Of a DNA stretch of 7,460 bases, positions 1 through 6,127 are shown piece by piece. Origin of the DNA: Desulfobaccales bacterium. GTDB lineage: Bacteria > Desulfobacterota > Desulfobaccia > Desulfobaccales > 0-14-0-80-60-11. The first letter of the stretch is position 1; every line of letters starts with the position of its first letter. Location: NCBI GenBank assembly GCA_041648175.1, contig JBAZPO010000039.1, positions 1-7,460 of the forward strand, read 5' to 3'. Under the pieces are notes generated by a model. That model did not search any database and was not told the DNA's origin. It worked only from the letters and a program-made list of their open reading frames with translations. The position numbers and the translations under genes were made by a program.

Positions 1-1746
1 GGGCATGGTTTGATCGGCCAGAACCAGATCGAAGCCGTCCGGTTGGGCTCGAAAGGCCTCCAGGGCCTCCCGGCTGGCGGTGAGGGCCGTTACCCGATAC
101 CCCAATTGCTCCAGGAGGATCTTGGCAGCCACCACGATATCCTCCTCGTCGTCCACCACCAGGATGCTTTCCTTGCCCCGGGGCATATCCCCCCCCACTT
201 CGGGCTCCATAAGCTCCTCGATCCGCAGCACCGGGAAAAAGACCTCAAAGGTGGTTCCCCGGCCCGGTTCGCTGGCAACAGTAATACCTCCCGCACAGAG
301 CTTGACTATGCCGTGGACCACGGCCAACCCCAAACCGGTCCCCTGGCCTTTCTCCTTGGTGGTGAAGTAAGGCTCGAAGATGCGCTCGATGATGGCCGGG
401 GGGATCCCTGGCCCCGAATCATGGACCCGCAGCCGGACATAAAGGCCCGGTTTGATTTCGATGCCAAAGGCCAACTGCCCTTCCTTTAATTCCACATTGT
501 CCAGATCCACCTCCAGCAGCCCCCCCTTATCACCCAGGGCGTGGGCGGCGTTGGTGCAAAGATTCATTACCACCTGGTAGACCTCGGTGGGATCGGCCAG
601 CACCCAATCCGGATCGGCCCCGATATTCTGGCGCAGGTCGATGGTGGAGGGGAAGGAGGCCCGCAGCAATTTCAGGGATTCCTTAACAATGGGGCCCAGT
701 TGCATGAATATGCGCTGGCGCTCGGTTTGCCGGCTGAAGGACAAGATTTGGTTGACCAGGTCCGAAGCCCGTTTGCTGGACTTGAGCACCTGGTCCAGGT
801 AGGACCGGGTGGGGCTGTCCACAGGGAAGTCCCGCATGACGATCTCGGTATACATGACGATGGGGGAGAGGATATTGTTGAAATCGTGGGCGATGCCCCC
901 GGCCAAGGTGCCCAGGGCCTCGATCTTCTGAGTTTGGCGCAGTTGGGATTCCAGCTTGGCCTTCTCCTCTTCGGCCTGCTTCTGTCGGGTGACATCCCGG
1001 TTACTGGCCCGGCGGCCGAGATTGTGGCCGGTGGGGCTGTATACCGGCTGGCAGACATGGGCGATCCACCGCTCTTCCCCATCCTTGGTAAGGATTCGGA
1101 AATCCAGGTGGTGGGGCTCGCCGCTCTCCCGTTCGTCATGGAGGTGTCCGGCGATTTTCTGCCGGTCCTCCACGTGGGTGATTTTCTCCAGCAGGTCGGG
1201 GTCCAAGAAGAAATCTTCCACCTGATAGCCAGTAATCCGTTCGCACGAGGGAGAGTTGTAATTGTACCTCCCGTCCGGGCCTAGCCAATACTCCCAATCA
1301 TAATTAAAATCCGCGATGGTCCGAAACATGACTTCCGATTTCCGCAAGGACTCTTCCGCCACCTGCCGTTTCGCCAACTCCAGCTGCAGAGCCTGATAGG
1401 ACTTCTTTAATTCCCCGGTCCTTTCTTCCACCCTGTCCCGGAGAACATCTCTGGTGCGATTGATTTCCAAAAATAATGGGGCAATCAGGGCCACTCCCAC
1501 CGCCATGGAAACGGAAGTGGCCATGGCGATCAACTCCTGGCTGACGTCCACCGGCAGAAGCTCCATACCCCTGACGTACCACTCATACAGGGTAAAGCAG
1601 CGTCTCAAACTCATGAGGACGATGGCCGCGGCGATAAATATCCAGGCCCCGGTCTTCTTGGTGATCCAAATCAGTCGCAAAGCCAGGAACGCGGCCACAA
1701 ACTGGAAGGGAATGGAGATAAACAGGATGAAGTAAGCCTTGTTCAT
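1..1746 (-). CDS. Hybrid sensor histidine kinase (membrane, PAS, HisKA, HATPase, receiver), 3' end outside window
   Basis: The frame is open for 582 codons from ATG 1746 to the window edge. An AGGAGG at 1754-1759, 7 nt upstream, supports this start. Residues about 4-24, 32-48 and 75-95 are hydrophobic and look like three membrane segments. A linker rich in charged residues (about 96-145) leads to a PAS domain (about 146-262). The HisKA H-box GGIAHDFNN carries the phospho-accepting His at 287. The HATPase has the N-box Asn399 (LCTNAAHAL), the G1 box DSGPGI from Asp443, the FEPYFTTK segment and GTGLGL. The receiver begins at about 528 with acidic residues Asp532, Asp533 and Glu534; the phospho-acceptor is Asp578 in ADQTMP, just before the window ends. 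From family knowledge, such proteins autophosphorylate on His in response to a signal and pass phosphate to their own receiver, then to a partner. Signal and partner cannot be read here. No frame damage is visible, unlike the neighbouring island, so this is probably a host gene. Confidence 0.95.
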   Translation of the reverse strand, partial: MNKAYFILFISIPFQFVAAFLALRLIWITKKTGAWIFIAAAIVLMSLRRCFTLYEWYVRGMELLPVDVSQELIAMATSVSMAVGVALIAPLFLEINRTRDVLRDRVEERTGELKKSYQALQLELAKRQVAEESLRKSEVMFRTIADFNYDWEYWLGPDGRYNYNSPSCERITGYQVEDFFLDPDLLEKITHVEDRQKIAGHLHDERESGEPHHLDFRILTKDGEERWIAHVCQPVYSPTGHNLGRRASNRDVTRQKQAEEEKAKLESQLRQTQKIEALGTLAGGIAHDFNNILSPIVMYTEIVMRDFPVDSPTRSYLDQVLKSSKRASDLVNQILSFSRQTERQRIFMQLGPIVKESLKLLRASFPSTIDLRQNIGADPDWVLADPTEVYQVVMNLCTNAAHALGDKGGLLEVDLDNVELKEGQLAFGIEIKPGLYVRLRVHDSGPGIPPAIIERIFEPYFTTKEKGQGTGLGLAVVHGIVKLCAGGITVASEPGRGTTFEVFFPVLRIEELMEPEVGGDMPRGKESILVVDDEEDIVVAAKILLEQLGYRVTALTASREALEAFRAQPDGFDLVLADQTMP

Positions 1747-1841
1747 CGACTTGCCTCCTAAAAATTCCCAGGTATTCTGGCGTTCTCGATGCTTGCTTCC
1801 CAAGCCTGCATGAAGATTATCAGGTGTTTTGCCGGTAACTT

Positions 1842-1870
1842 ATTCTATCCCAAAGTAATTGGATTGAAAA
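1842..1870 (-). promoter_or_regulatory. Candidate sigma-70-type promoter for the sensor kinase
   Basis: Read on the minus strand, TTTTCA (1870-1865) and TAGAAT (1847-1842) are separated by 17 nt. They match the -35 and -10 consensus at 4/6 and 5/6 positions. The site lies about 95 nt upstream of the kinase ATG, in an AT-rich gap, with a palindrome just upstream of the -35. It was found by eye only and other hexamer pairs could be drawn in such AT-rich DNA. Confidence 0.35.
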
Positions 1871-1883
1871 AGTTTCCGATATA

Positions 1884-1901
1884 TTGAGATAATTATCTCA
1901 A
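1884..1901. promoter_or_regulatory. Perfect 18-bp palindrome, possible operator
   Basis: TTGAGATAATTATCTCAA is identical to its own reverse complement over all 18 positions. It lies 14 nt upstream of the candidate -35 of the kinase promoter, with its centre roughly 55-60 bp upstream of the predicted start site, a usual place for an activator dimer. The core GATAATTATC loosely resembles half-sites of Fur boxes, and the outer TTGA/TCAA resemble CRP/FNR half-sites. However, the spacing fits neither family well, so no regulator is assigned. No T-tract follows on either strand, so it is not a typical intrinsic terminator. Confidence 0.4.
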
Positions 1902-1993
1902 ATGGGCAAACAAAAATATTCGACAAGATATCCTCCGGGAGCCCCTCTATGCGCTATTTTATGATTGTAATCACTGCTGTCTGGCACGTTAAG

Positions 1994-2546
1994 TTAATTG
2001 AATAGCAAAGGTTGTCGGTTGTCTGGTGGTCGAAGACCGAGTAACGCCCACAAATCCATGCGTTCCAGGAGCGTGGTTGGGCCAGGCGGGTGAGTTCCAA
2101 AAGTCCCCAGCCAGCCTTGGTCTTGAACTTGACCCACACCAGCAGCAGGAGAGCGATCAAGGCGTTCCAGATTTGGATCAGCACCGCATTCTTGGAGGAC
2201 CGTAAAAGGCCTTGATTTTCAGGTTTTGTTTGATCCACTTGAAAAAGAGTTCGATCTGTCAGCGGCGGCGGTAGAGTTCGGCCACCTCCAGGGCAGACAG
2301 GTCCAGGCGATTGGTCAAAAAGACATATTCCTTGTCGGTCTCCGGGTCCCGATAGTGCACCCGGCGCAGTGGCTCAGGGGAGCAGGCCTGGCCCTGGGGA
2401 GAGCTCAAGCGGATAACCTGGTCGGCCAGGACCGGGCCGGAAGCCGTCTGGTCCTGGATAACCTCATAGTAGGAGTTGCTTTTTAGCGGGGTCACAAACC
2501 CGACGCCATCTTGGTGCAATTGGTAAAGCCAGGAAGCACCTGACAC
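1994..2546 (-). pseudogene. IS4-family transposase remnant, C-terminal third only
   Basis: The remnant is pieced together from three frames. Residues from 2546 down to 2262 (QDGVGFVTPLKSNSYYEV, then DKEYVFLTNRLDLSALEVAELYRRR) match the late catalytic part of IS4-group DDE transposases. A TGA at 2261-2259 replaces the expected Trp in YRRRWQIELFFKWIK. Apart from that codon the YREK signature spacing (Y-2-R-3-E-6-K) is intact. A one-base loss near 2195-2203 moves the frame to SSKNAVLIQIWNALIALLLL. A second shift near 2071-2080 moves it to LLERMDLWALLG and RPPDNRQPLLFN, ending at TAA 1996-1994. The roughly 250 N-terminal residues usual for the family, including the first catalytic Asp residues, are absent upstream of about 2546. 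This gene is dead; it marks the low-coordinate edge of the phage-derived segment. No convincing terminal inverted repeats or target duplication were found. Confidence 0.88.
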
Positions 2547-2683
2547 AAATTAGCTTTTTCAACAGTCACTGCCATGAGCGTAACTTATCATCAGAGCTAT
2601 GGAAATTGTGGATATGACCTGAATGGCGAATAAAGACTTTAAAGGGGAATCTTTGGCAAACACCGAGTTAAGGTTAGCAACCA

Positions 2684-2893
2684 TCACCTCTGGAGAGACT
2701 GATAGTAGTCTAGGTTCACGAGCACCCAGCGGCCGGTTTCATCCTTCTTGACCGGAATGCTGCCCTCCCGGAGCAACTTCCTGACCGAGTCAGGGTGCAT
2801 CTCCAGGAAATTGGCGATGGACTTAACCCCACGATAAAACTTGATCGGAACGGCGACGGCCACATACCCACCGGCGCCATTTCTCTCGGCCAT
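2684..2893 (-). CDS. Small helix-turn-helix DNA-binding protein, excisionase/MerR-like
   Basis: The product is 69 residues from ATG 2893. That ATG has GAGGA at 2906-2902, 8 nt upstream. An in-frame ATG at 2908 would overlap the stop of the preceding gene as ATGA but has no Shine-Dalgarno, so 2893 is preferred; the longer form has 74 residues. The second half, with KSIANFLEMHPDSVRKLLRE followed by a basic and hydrophobic wing (IPVKKDETGRWVLV), resembles the HTH_17 winged helix-turn-helix fold of phage excisionases and small phage repressors. It sits directly behind terS2 and is probably co-transcribed with it. By family it should bind DNA as a regulator or directionality factor; no integrase is present to indicate which. 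The reading frame is intact. Confidence 0.7.
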   Translation of the reverse strand: MAERNGAGGYVAVAVPIKFYRGVKSIANFLEMHPDSVRKLLREGSIPVKKDETGRWVLVNLDYYQSLQR

Positions 2894-2904
2894 GGATAGC
2901 GTCC

Positions 2905-3537
2905 TCATACAGAATCGTGAGAGTCAGGACCCTGAGAATCCGGCTTGACACAGTAACAGTAAAGGTTTCTTTCTTTTCCCCTATCCAGTTTCTTAAGCCT
3001 TGCCCGCACCCTGTCCCGGCGGCTTTTCCGGTCATCGGCAGACATTCCGCTCTGCCCTGATTTCGTCATCCCGAAGACAAAATTTTGCAACAGATTCTTG
3101 ATTTCCCGGCGGATATCCAGGGCTGCCCCAAGCCATTCAATGGCCACAGGGTCACCCGCACCCACTGCCTGCAAATTTTTCAAAGCCTCCCGTTCCAAGC
3201 CCAACAAAGTAACCAGGGACTCACCCAGGAATCTTTCCTGATCGAACTTTCTCACCAAATCCCTGTAGTACTTGCTGGCTCGAGCAAGGAGACAACTGAC
3301 CTGTCGCTCGTTTATCCCCAGGTGTTTAGCGATTTCTGCCTTTATCATACCCTGCTGACGCAACGAATCCGCATGTAATACCGAGTTGCGGTCAAAAAAG
3401 TAATATTGTCATTCTGAGCGAAGCGAAGAATCTAGATTCTTCACTGCGCTTCGCTCCGTTCAGAATGACACGTTCAATATTACCTCTTTGACAGCAACTT
3501 GGTATAAAGCGCTCTTGTCTAACTGGTCACGGCTCAT
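2905..3537 (-). pseudogene. Second phage terminase small subunit (terS2), split by a MITE-like insertion
   Basis: The 3' part (from about 3375 to TGA 2907-2905) encodes SLRQQGMIKAEIAKHLGINE, then LLARASKYY, GESLVTLLGLEREALKNL and LDIRREIKNLLQNF. These align along most of their length with terS1 at 4480-4944: SLRRQNMTVAQIALYLDVTE, LLARARKLW, GENLSALEEMERLALEKF and ARDARKEIKRLQQE. The expected N-terminus lies on the far side of the inserted element: ATG 3537 starts MSRDQLDKSAL in the same frame. Deleting 3379-3504 and one TAA gives MSRDQLDKSALHADSLRQQG, which aligns with terS1 with a single-residue indel. The restored protein would have 167 residues: an N-terminal helix-turn-helix, a helical middle, and a basic, Cys-containing C-terminus unlike terS1. 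As it stands, translation from 3537 stops at TGA 3462-3460 after 25 residues. A shortened product from TTG 3363 (152 residues) or ATG 3348 would lack only the first residues and could still be made. Confidence 0.8.
3379..3504. mobile_element. 126-bp palindromic MITE/REP-like element with 3-bp TAA target duplication
   Basis: The element is a long imperfect inverted repeat. The left arm (3379-3433) reads inward as TACCGAGTTGCGGTCAAA, then GTAATATTG, TCATTCTGAGC and GAAGAATCT. The right arm (3504-3434), read on the other strand, gives TACCAAGTTGCTGTCAAA, then GTAATATTG, TCATTCTGAACG and GAAGAATCT, with a few small insertions. The centre is a perfect palindrome, AAGAATCTAGATTCTT, at 3426-3441. 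TAA flanks both sides (3376-3378 and 3505-3507). It encodes nothing, and the RNA would fold into one long hairpin. Inner sequences like CATTCTGAGCGAAGCGAAGA are, from general knowledge, scattered in many bacterial genomes as non-autonomous repeats. The ends and duplication are supported by reconstruction of terS2, which it interrupts. The mobilizing transposase is not in the window; the IS4-type remnant nearby need not be related. Confidence 0.85.
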
Positions 3538-3572
3538 TCTGGTTTTCTTCCCCCTAATCCTTGGATTCAATT

Positions 3573-4502
3573 TCAAATCACATGCAACGCCATGTCGAAC
3601 TCTTTATAAATCAACCCCTCCTGGCTCGGCTGGAAACATAGCATCTCGCAAAGCCAGGTGTCCCGGGAGACCTTGCGCTTTTCCGAGATGGCGTCCCCGA
3701 TGCTGTAAAAGCCGCCGGCGTCCAAGGCCCGGCCCTGGCAATCCTCCCAGAGTTCGCAGATGGTGCACTCCCGGCCGACGCACTTCTCCATGACATCGAA
3801 GACGCACCATTTGTAAATCTTGTAGCCGCTCTGGGCCGCCTCGGTGATGACCCGGTTCATCAAGCCGTAAGCCTTATGCATGGTGGAGTAAATCTGGATG
3901 CTAGCCTTGATGCCCTTCTTGGTCTTGGGAATCAGCATGGCCGCCTCGTAAATCTTGTCGTCGAACTCGTCTATCTCATCGAGCTTGAGCTTCTGGGGGT
4001 GGGGGCCCCGAACCGATTTTGAGGAGGCGGTCAGGATATTGATGTGAGACTTGTTGGCCAGCGTGGTCTGGGCCGCCAGCATTTCGCCTTGAATCAGATA
4101 CCGGAAATCGTCGGTGGCCAGGCCCTAGTCGTCCCCTCCCCCGGTAAGGTGCTGGTACATCTTCTTACTCTGCTCCAGGGAGCCGCCCAGGATCTTGGTG
4201 GCGCAATCCTTTTTAAAGACCGTATCAAGCCAGGTGGCCAGGGCCCCCAGGAGCGTCTTGCCGCCGCCGCGGTTGGCCCAGCAAACCGAATCTTGGACCT
4301 CCTCAAAGAAGCTGTCCACGATGTACTCGGCTGGCGGGGGGTGCTCCGGACAAACCCGGGCTCGGGGAATCCGGAGCTTCCAATAGGCTTCGATGAATTC
4401 CAGCAGCTCGTTAGCATCTTTGAAGCAATTGCGGCGATGGTATTCGAGCAGCTCTCGTTTGAGGATTTCGGGATCAATGTCAGCTCTCATCATTTTTTTC
4501 AT
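3573..4502 (-). pseudogene. Phage terminase large subunit (terL): ATPase domain, amber at codon 126, nuclease domain missing
   Basis: TerL is the ATP-driven DNA-packaging motor and headful nuclease of tailed phages. The frame from ATG 4502 overlaps terS1 by 23 nt. The Walker A-like loop NRGGGKT is at residues 77-83 (Lys82). A TAG at 4127-4125 (codon 126) follows HLTGGGDD, and the same frame then continues with GLATDDFRYLIQGEM and LTASSKSVRGPHPQK. Walker B LKLDEIDEF follows, with Asp175 and Glu176. Further on is a cysteine cluster (CVFDVMEKCVGRECTICELW and EDCQG) of the type seen in some TerL proteins. The frame ends at TGA 3575-3573 just after IYKEFDMALHVI, roughly where the RNase H-like nuclease domain should begin. 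At about 309 codons it falls short of the usual 400-600. Two separate defects make a working TerL very unlikely. An ATG at 4082 could start a C-terminal fragment, but that would lack Walker A. Confidence 0.88.
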
Positions 4503-4944
4503 TCAATTCGTTTAAGGTTTTTAGGAAAATGTAGGCTGCAGCCCTGGCTTCCGGTTTCTCAAGCGGGAGGCCGGTTACGTTTATTTCCTCTGCAACTTTG
4601 GTTATCAGTCCGGCCTCCTGTTGCAGCCGTTTTATCTCCTTGCGGGCATCCCGGGCCGCATTCAAATAAGCAACGGCCACATTGCTATTCGGGTTGGCCT
4701 TGGCAAATTTTTCCAGGGCGAGGCGCTCCATCTCCTCCAGGGCAGACAGGTTTTCACCGATCCGAGTCTTAGAATCGCTGGAATCAGCCAGGAGTCCCCA
4801 GAGCTTCCGGGCCCGGGCAAGCAGGCTATAGGCATAGCGCTCTGTAACATCCAGGTATAGCGCGATCTGGGCAACGGTCATGTTCTGCCGGCGTAGCGAC
4901 ATCGCCAGCATGGCCTTCTCGTTTGCCTCGTCAACTTTACCCAT
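4480..4944 (-). CDS. Phage terminase small subunit-like protein (terS1)
   Basis: The product is 154 residues from ATG 4944. Residues 15-50 form a helix-turn-helix (SLRRQNMTVAQIALYLDVTE, then AYSLLARARKLW), as expected of a TerS DNA-recognition domain. Residues about 60-112 are strongly helical (LSALEEMERLALEKF, then ARDARKEIKRLQQE) and could form the oligomerization core. The C-terminus is charged. The TerS role rests mainly on position, immediately upstream of and overlapping terL by 23 nt, plus the helix-turn-helix and helical layout. By family, TerS recognises the packaging site and hands DNA to TerL. The upstream AAGGGA is 8 nt from the ATG and only a weak Shine-Dalgarno. The gene is intact, in contrast to terS2, with which it shares clear but distant similarity, so the two are ancient paralogues rather than a recent tandem duplication. 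Confidence 0.75.
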   Translation of the reverse strand: MGKVDEANEKAMLAMSLRRQNMTVAQIALYLDVTERYAYSLLARARKLWGLLADSSDSKTRIGENLSALEEMERLALEKFAKANPNSNVAVAYLNAARDARKEIKRLQQEAGLITKVAEEINVTGLPLEKPEARAAAYIFLKTLNELNEKNDES

Positions 4945-5058
4945 TTCGGCTTGTTCCCTTACCCCTCACCCTGATCCACCTAGGACAGGGTTATGAGAGT
5001 GACGTTGGATTCCGGAAGCCCTGGTGGTCACAGTCGAGATTGTAGTAGGGGTTGGGGC

Positions 5059-5499
5059 TCATTTCTTCACGTCCCCCGGCTTGACCCCAAATTGGTTGAG
5101 AAGCTGGCCAGCCGATTCTTTCTTTAAAACGCTGTCGGCCAAGTGGTTAAGGCTGCCATCGGGTAAGATGACGCCATTGCCCTTCAAGACTTTCCAGCCC
5201 TCCATGACCTGGAGAGCGTCAACCTGGGCCAGTTCCGCCCATCCCTGGAAATCCACCTTGGTTTGCCGCCAGAGTTCTTCCAGATCCACCTCCTGGCCTG
5301 GGGCCGGGGGGTTCGGGAGCCGTCGTTTCACCTTGGGCCAGGCTGCCGCGAGGTTCATGAGAACGGGGTCCCGGACCATCAGGGCCACGCCGTGGTAATT
5401 TTCGGCGGCACGGTGGATCAGGAGGGCGTCAGACCAGGTTATTATCCGACAAACCGGGCCGGACCCAGGTAGATGAACACCCAACGGCTTATCACTCAA
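5059..5499 (-). CDS. Hypothetical phage-associated protein with TTG start
   Basis: The product is 146 residues. TTG 5499-5497 overlaps the TGA of the preceding gene by 4 nt (TTGA) and has GGAGG at 5511-5507 with 7-nt spacing. This makes translational coupling and a TTG start convincing. No family is recognised. The N-terminal half (IITWSDALLIHRAAENYHGV, then LMVRDPVLMNLAAAW) is mixed helical. A proline-rich linker (RRLPNPPAPGQ) follows. The C-terminal half contains ALQVMEGWKVLKGNGVILPD and LADSVLKKESAGQLLNQFGV. No signal peptide, membrane segment or catalytic motif is visible. It lies between the replication and packaging modules, where tailed phages often keep small DNA-binding or packaging accessory proteins. 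That placement is the only hint of its role. Confidence 0.7.
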   Translation of the reverse strand: MSDKPLGVHLPGSGPVCRIITWSDALLIHRAAENYHGVALMVRDPVLMNLAAAWPKVKRRLPNPPAPGQEVDLEELWRQTKVDFQGWAELAQVDALQVMEGWKVLKGNGVILPDGSLNHLADSVLKKESAGQLLNQFGVKPGDVKK

Positions 5500-6035
5500 G
5501 CCGCATCCTCCAAGACCCCGCGGCTTCTGAGAATGGCCCCAACTATGGGCAGTTGAGCCGCAAAAGACAGGAAAGCCGAAGGCGACAATACCAAGGGGGG
5601 CATCAAGGCCATATCATATTCCGCTGGCATCCTAACGGCCCCCATGCCTCCGGAAAGGACTTCAACGAAAGTCCGCCGTTGATAACCAAAGGAATCGGTT
5701 TTGTGCAGCAGGCTGATCTGGACCCAATTGTCCAGGACTCGCCGGGTCTTAAGCAGTTCCTCCCGATCAGACAGGGGAATCCCGTTACCCACGGGCTCAT
5801 CGGGATAGTCACTCGACAGGCCGCGGTCTTCTAAAACCGCCTTGCCATGATGCATGGCCTCGCAAAATTCCGGCCATAGGGGAAGCGGAAACATCATACC
5901 GCCGCGCAATTGGTCTCTCTGGACCGAAGATGCCCCAACCTGCCCATAAGGCACGATTTCCAGACGGAAGGTAGTTAGCCGATTTGTTAAGCTAAAAAAA
6001 TTGTACTCCAACCACCTCCCGCGCTTCTCAGACAA
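5496..6035 (-). CDS. Hypothetical phage-associated protein, start uncertain
   Basis: The frame is open for 179 codons from TTG 6035 to TGA 5498-5496. It ends in a 4-nt overlap with the next gene, and its last codons contain that gene's Shine-Dalgarno, so the two appear coupled. No family is recognised. The protein has a Trp/Pro-containing N-terminal third (MMFPLPLWPEFCEAMHHGKA), an acidic middle (LSSDYPDEPVGNG), a helix (EELLKTRRVLDNWVQISLLH) and a hydrophobic, Pro-rich stretch near the end (MALMPPLVLSPSAFLSFAA). The hydrophobic stretch is not long enough to call a membrane segment. The start is weak: TTG 6035 has no Shine-Dalgarno, and a better ATG at 6070 (GGAAG 7 nt upstream) lies in another frame. 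The frame itself is supported by length and coupling. Confidence 0.6.
   Translation of the reverse strand: MSEKRGRWLEYNFFSLTNRLTTFRLEIVPYGQVGASSVQRDQLRGGMMFPLPLWPEFCEAMHHGKAVLEDRGLSSDYPDEPVGNGIPLSDREELLKTRRVLDNWVQISLLHKTDSFGYQRRTFVEVLSGGMGAVRMPAEYDMALMPPLVLSPSAFLSFAAQLPIVGAILRSRGVLEDAA
5507..5511 (-). promoter_or_regulatory. Shine-Dalgarno GGAGG that fixes the TTG start at 5499
   Basis: GGAGG read on the minus strand lies 7 nt before TTG 5499-5497, inside the last codons of the preceding gene. No ATG or GTG in this frame has comparable support, so the site decides a TTG start and suggests coupled translation of the two unknown genes. Confidence 0.7.
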
Positions 6036-6127
6036 CGGGGGAGAAACCCAAACCCTTTCCTGCTTTTCATTTTAGCTTCCATGTGGATTGGGATAACTCC
6101 CTTCTCCCAGGAGATTAGTTTCAGTGC

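Noticed and set aside
10..1284. Long plus-strand open frames (10-489 and 541-1284) opposite the sensor kinase
   Set aside because: They are antisense shadows of a clearly recognisable kinase in a GC-rich region; their products are low-complexity Gly/Gln/Leu-rich with no domain or Shine-Dalgarno support.
1978..2545. Possible terminal inverted repeats of the IS remnant: TGTCTGGCACGTT at 1978-1990 against TGTCAGGTGCTTC on the other strand at 2545-2533
   Set aside because: Only about 8 of the aligned positions match and the flanks show no target duplication; chance similarity cannot be excluded without the intact IS.
3379..3504. Reading the palindrome as a bidirectional transcription terminator
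   Set aside because: The hairpin is far longer than an intrinsic terminator, has no terminal T-tract next to the stem, and is flanked by a target duplication inside a gene, which indicates an insertion.
3460..3537. 25-codon frame starting MSRDQLDKSAL as an independent small peptide
   Set aside because: It is better explained as the 5' end of terS2 cut off by the inserted element, since its phase and sequence match the missing N-terminus.
4125..4127. Alternative genetic code for the whole island
   Set aside because: The premature stops use different codons (TAG in terL, TGA in the transposase), and genes here end normally with TAA, TAG and TGA, so no single reassignment explains them.
4044..4772. 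242-codon plus-strand frame across terL and terS1
   Set aside because: It lies antisense to conserved Walker A and TerS helix-turn-helix coding sequence and has no recognisable features.
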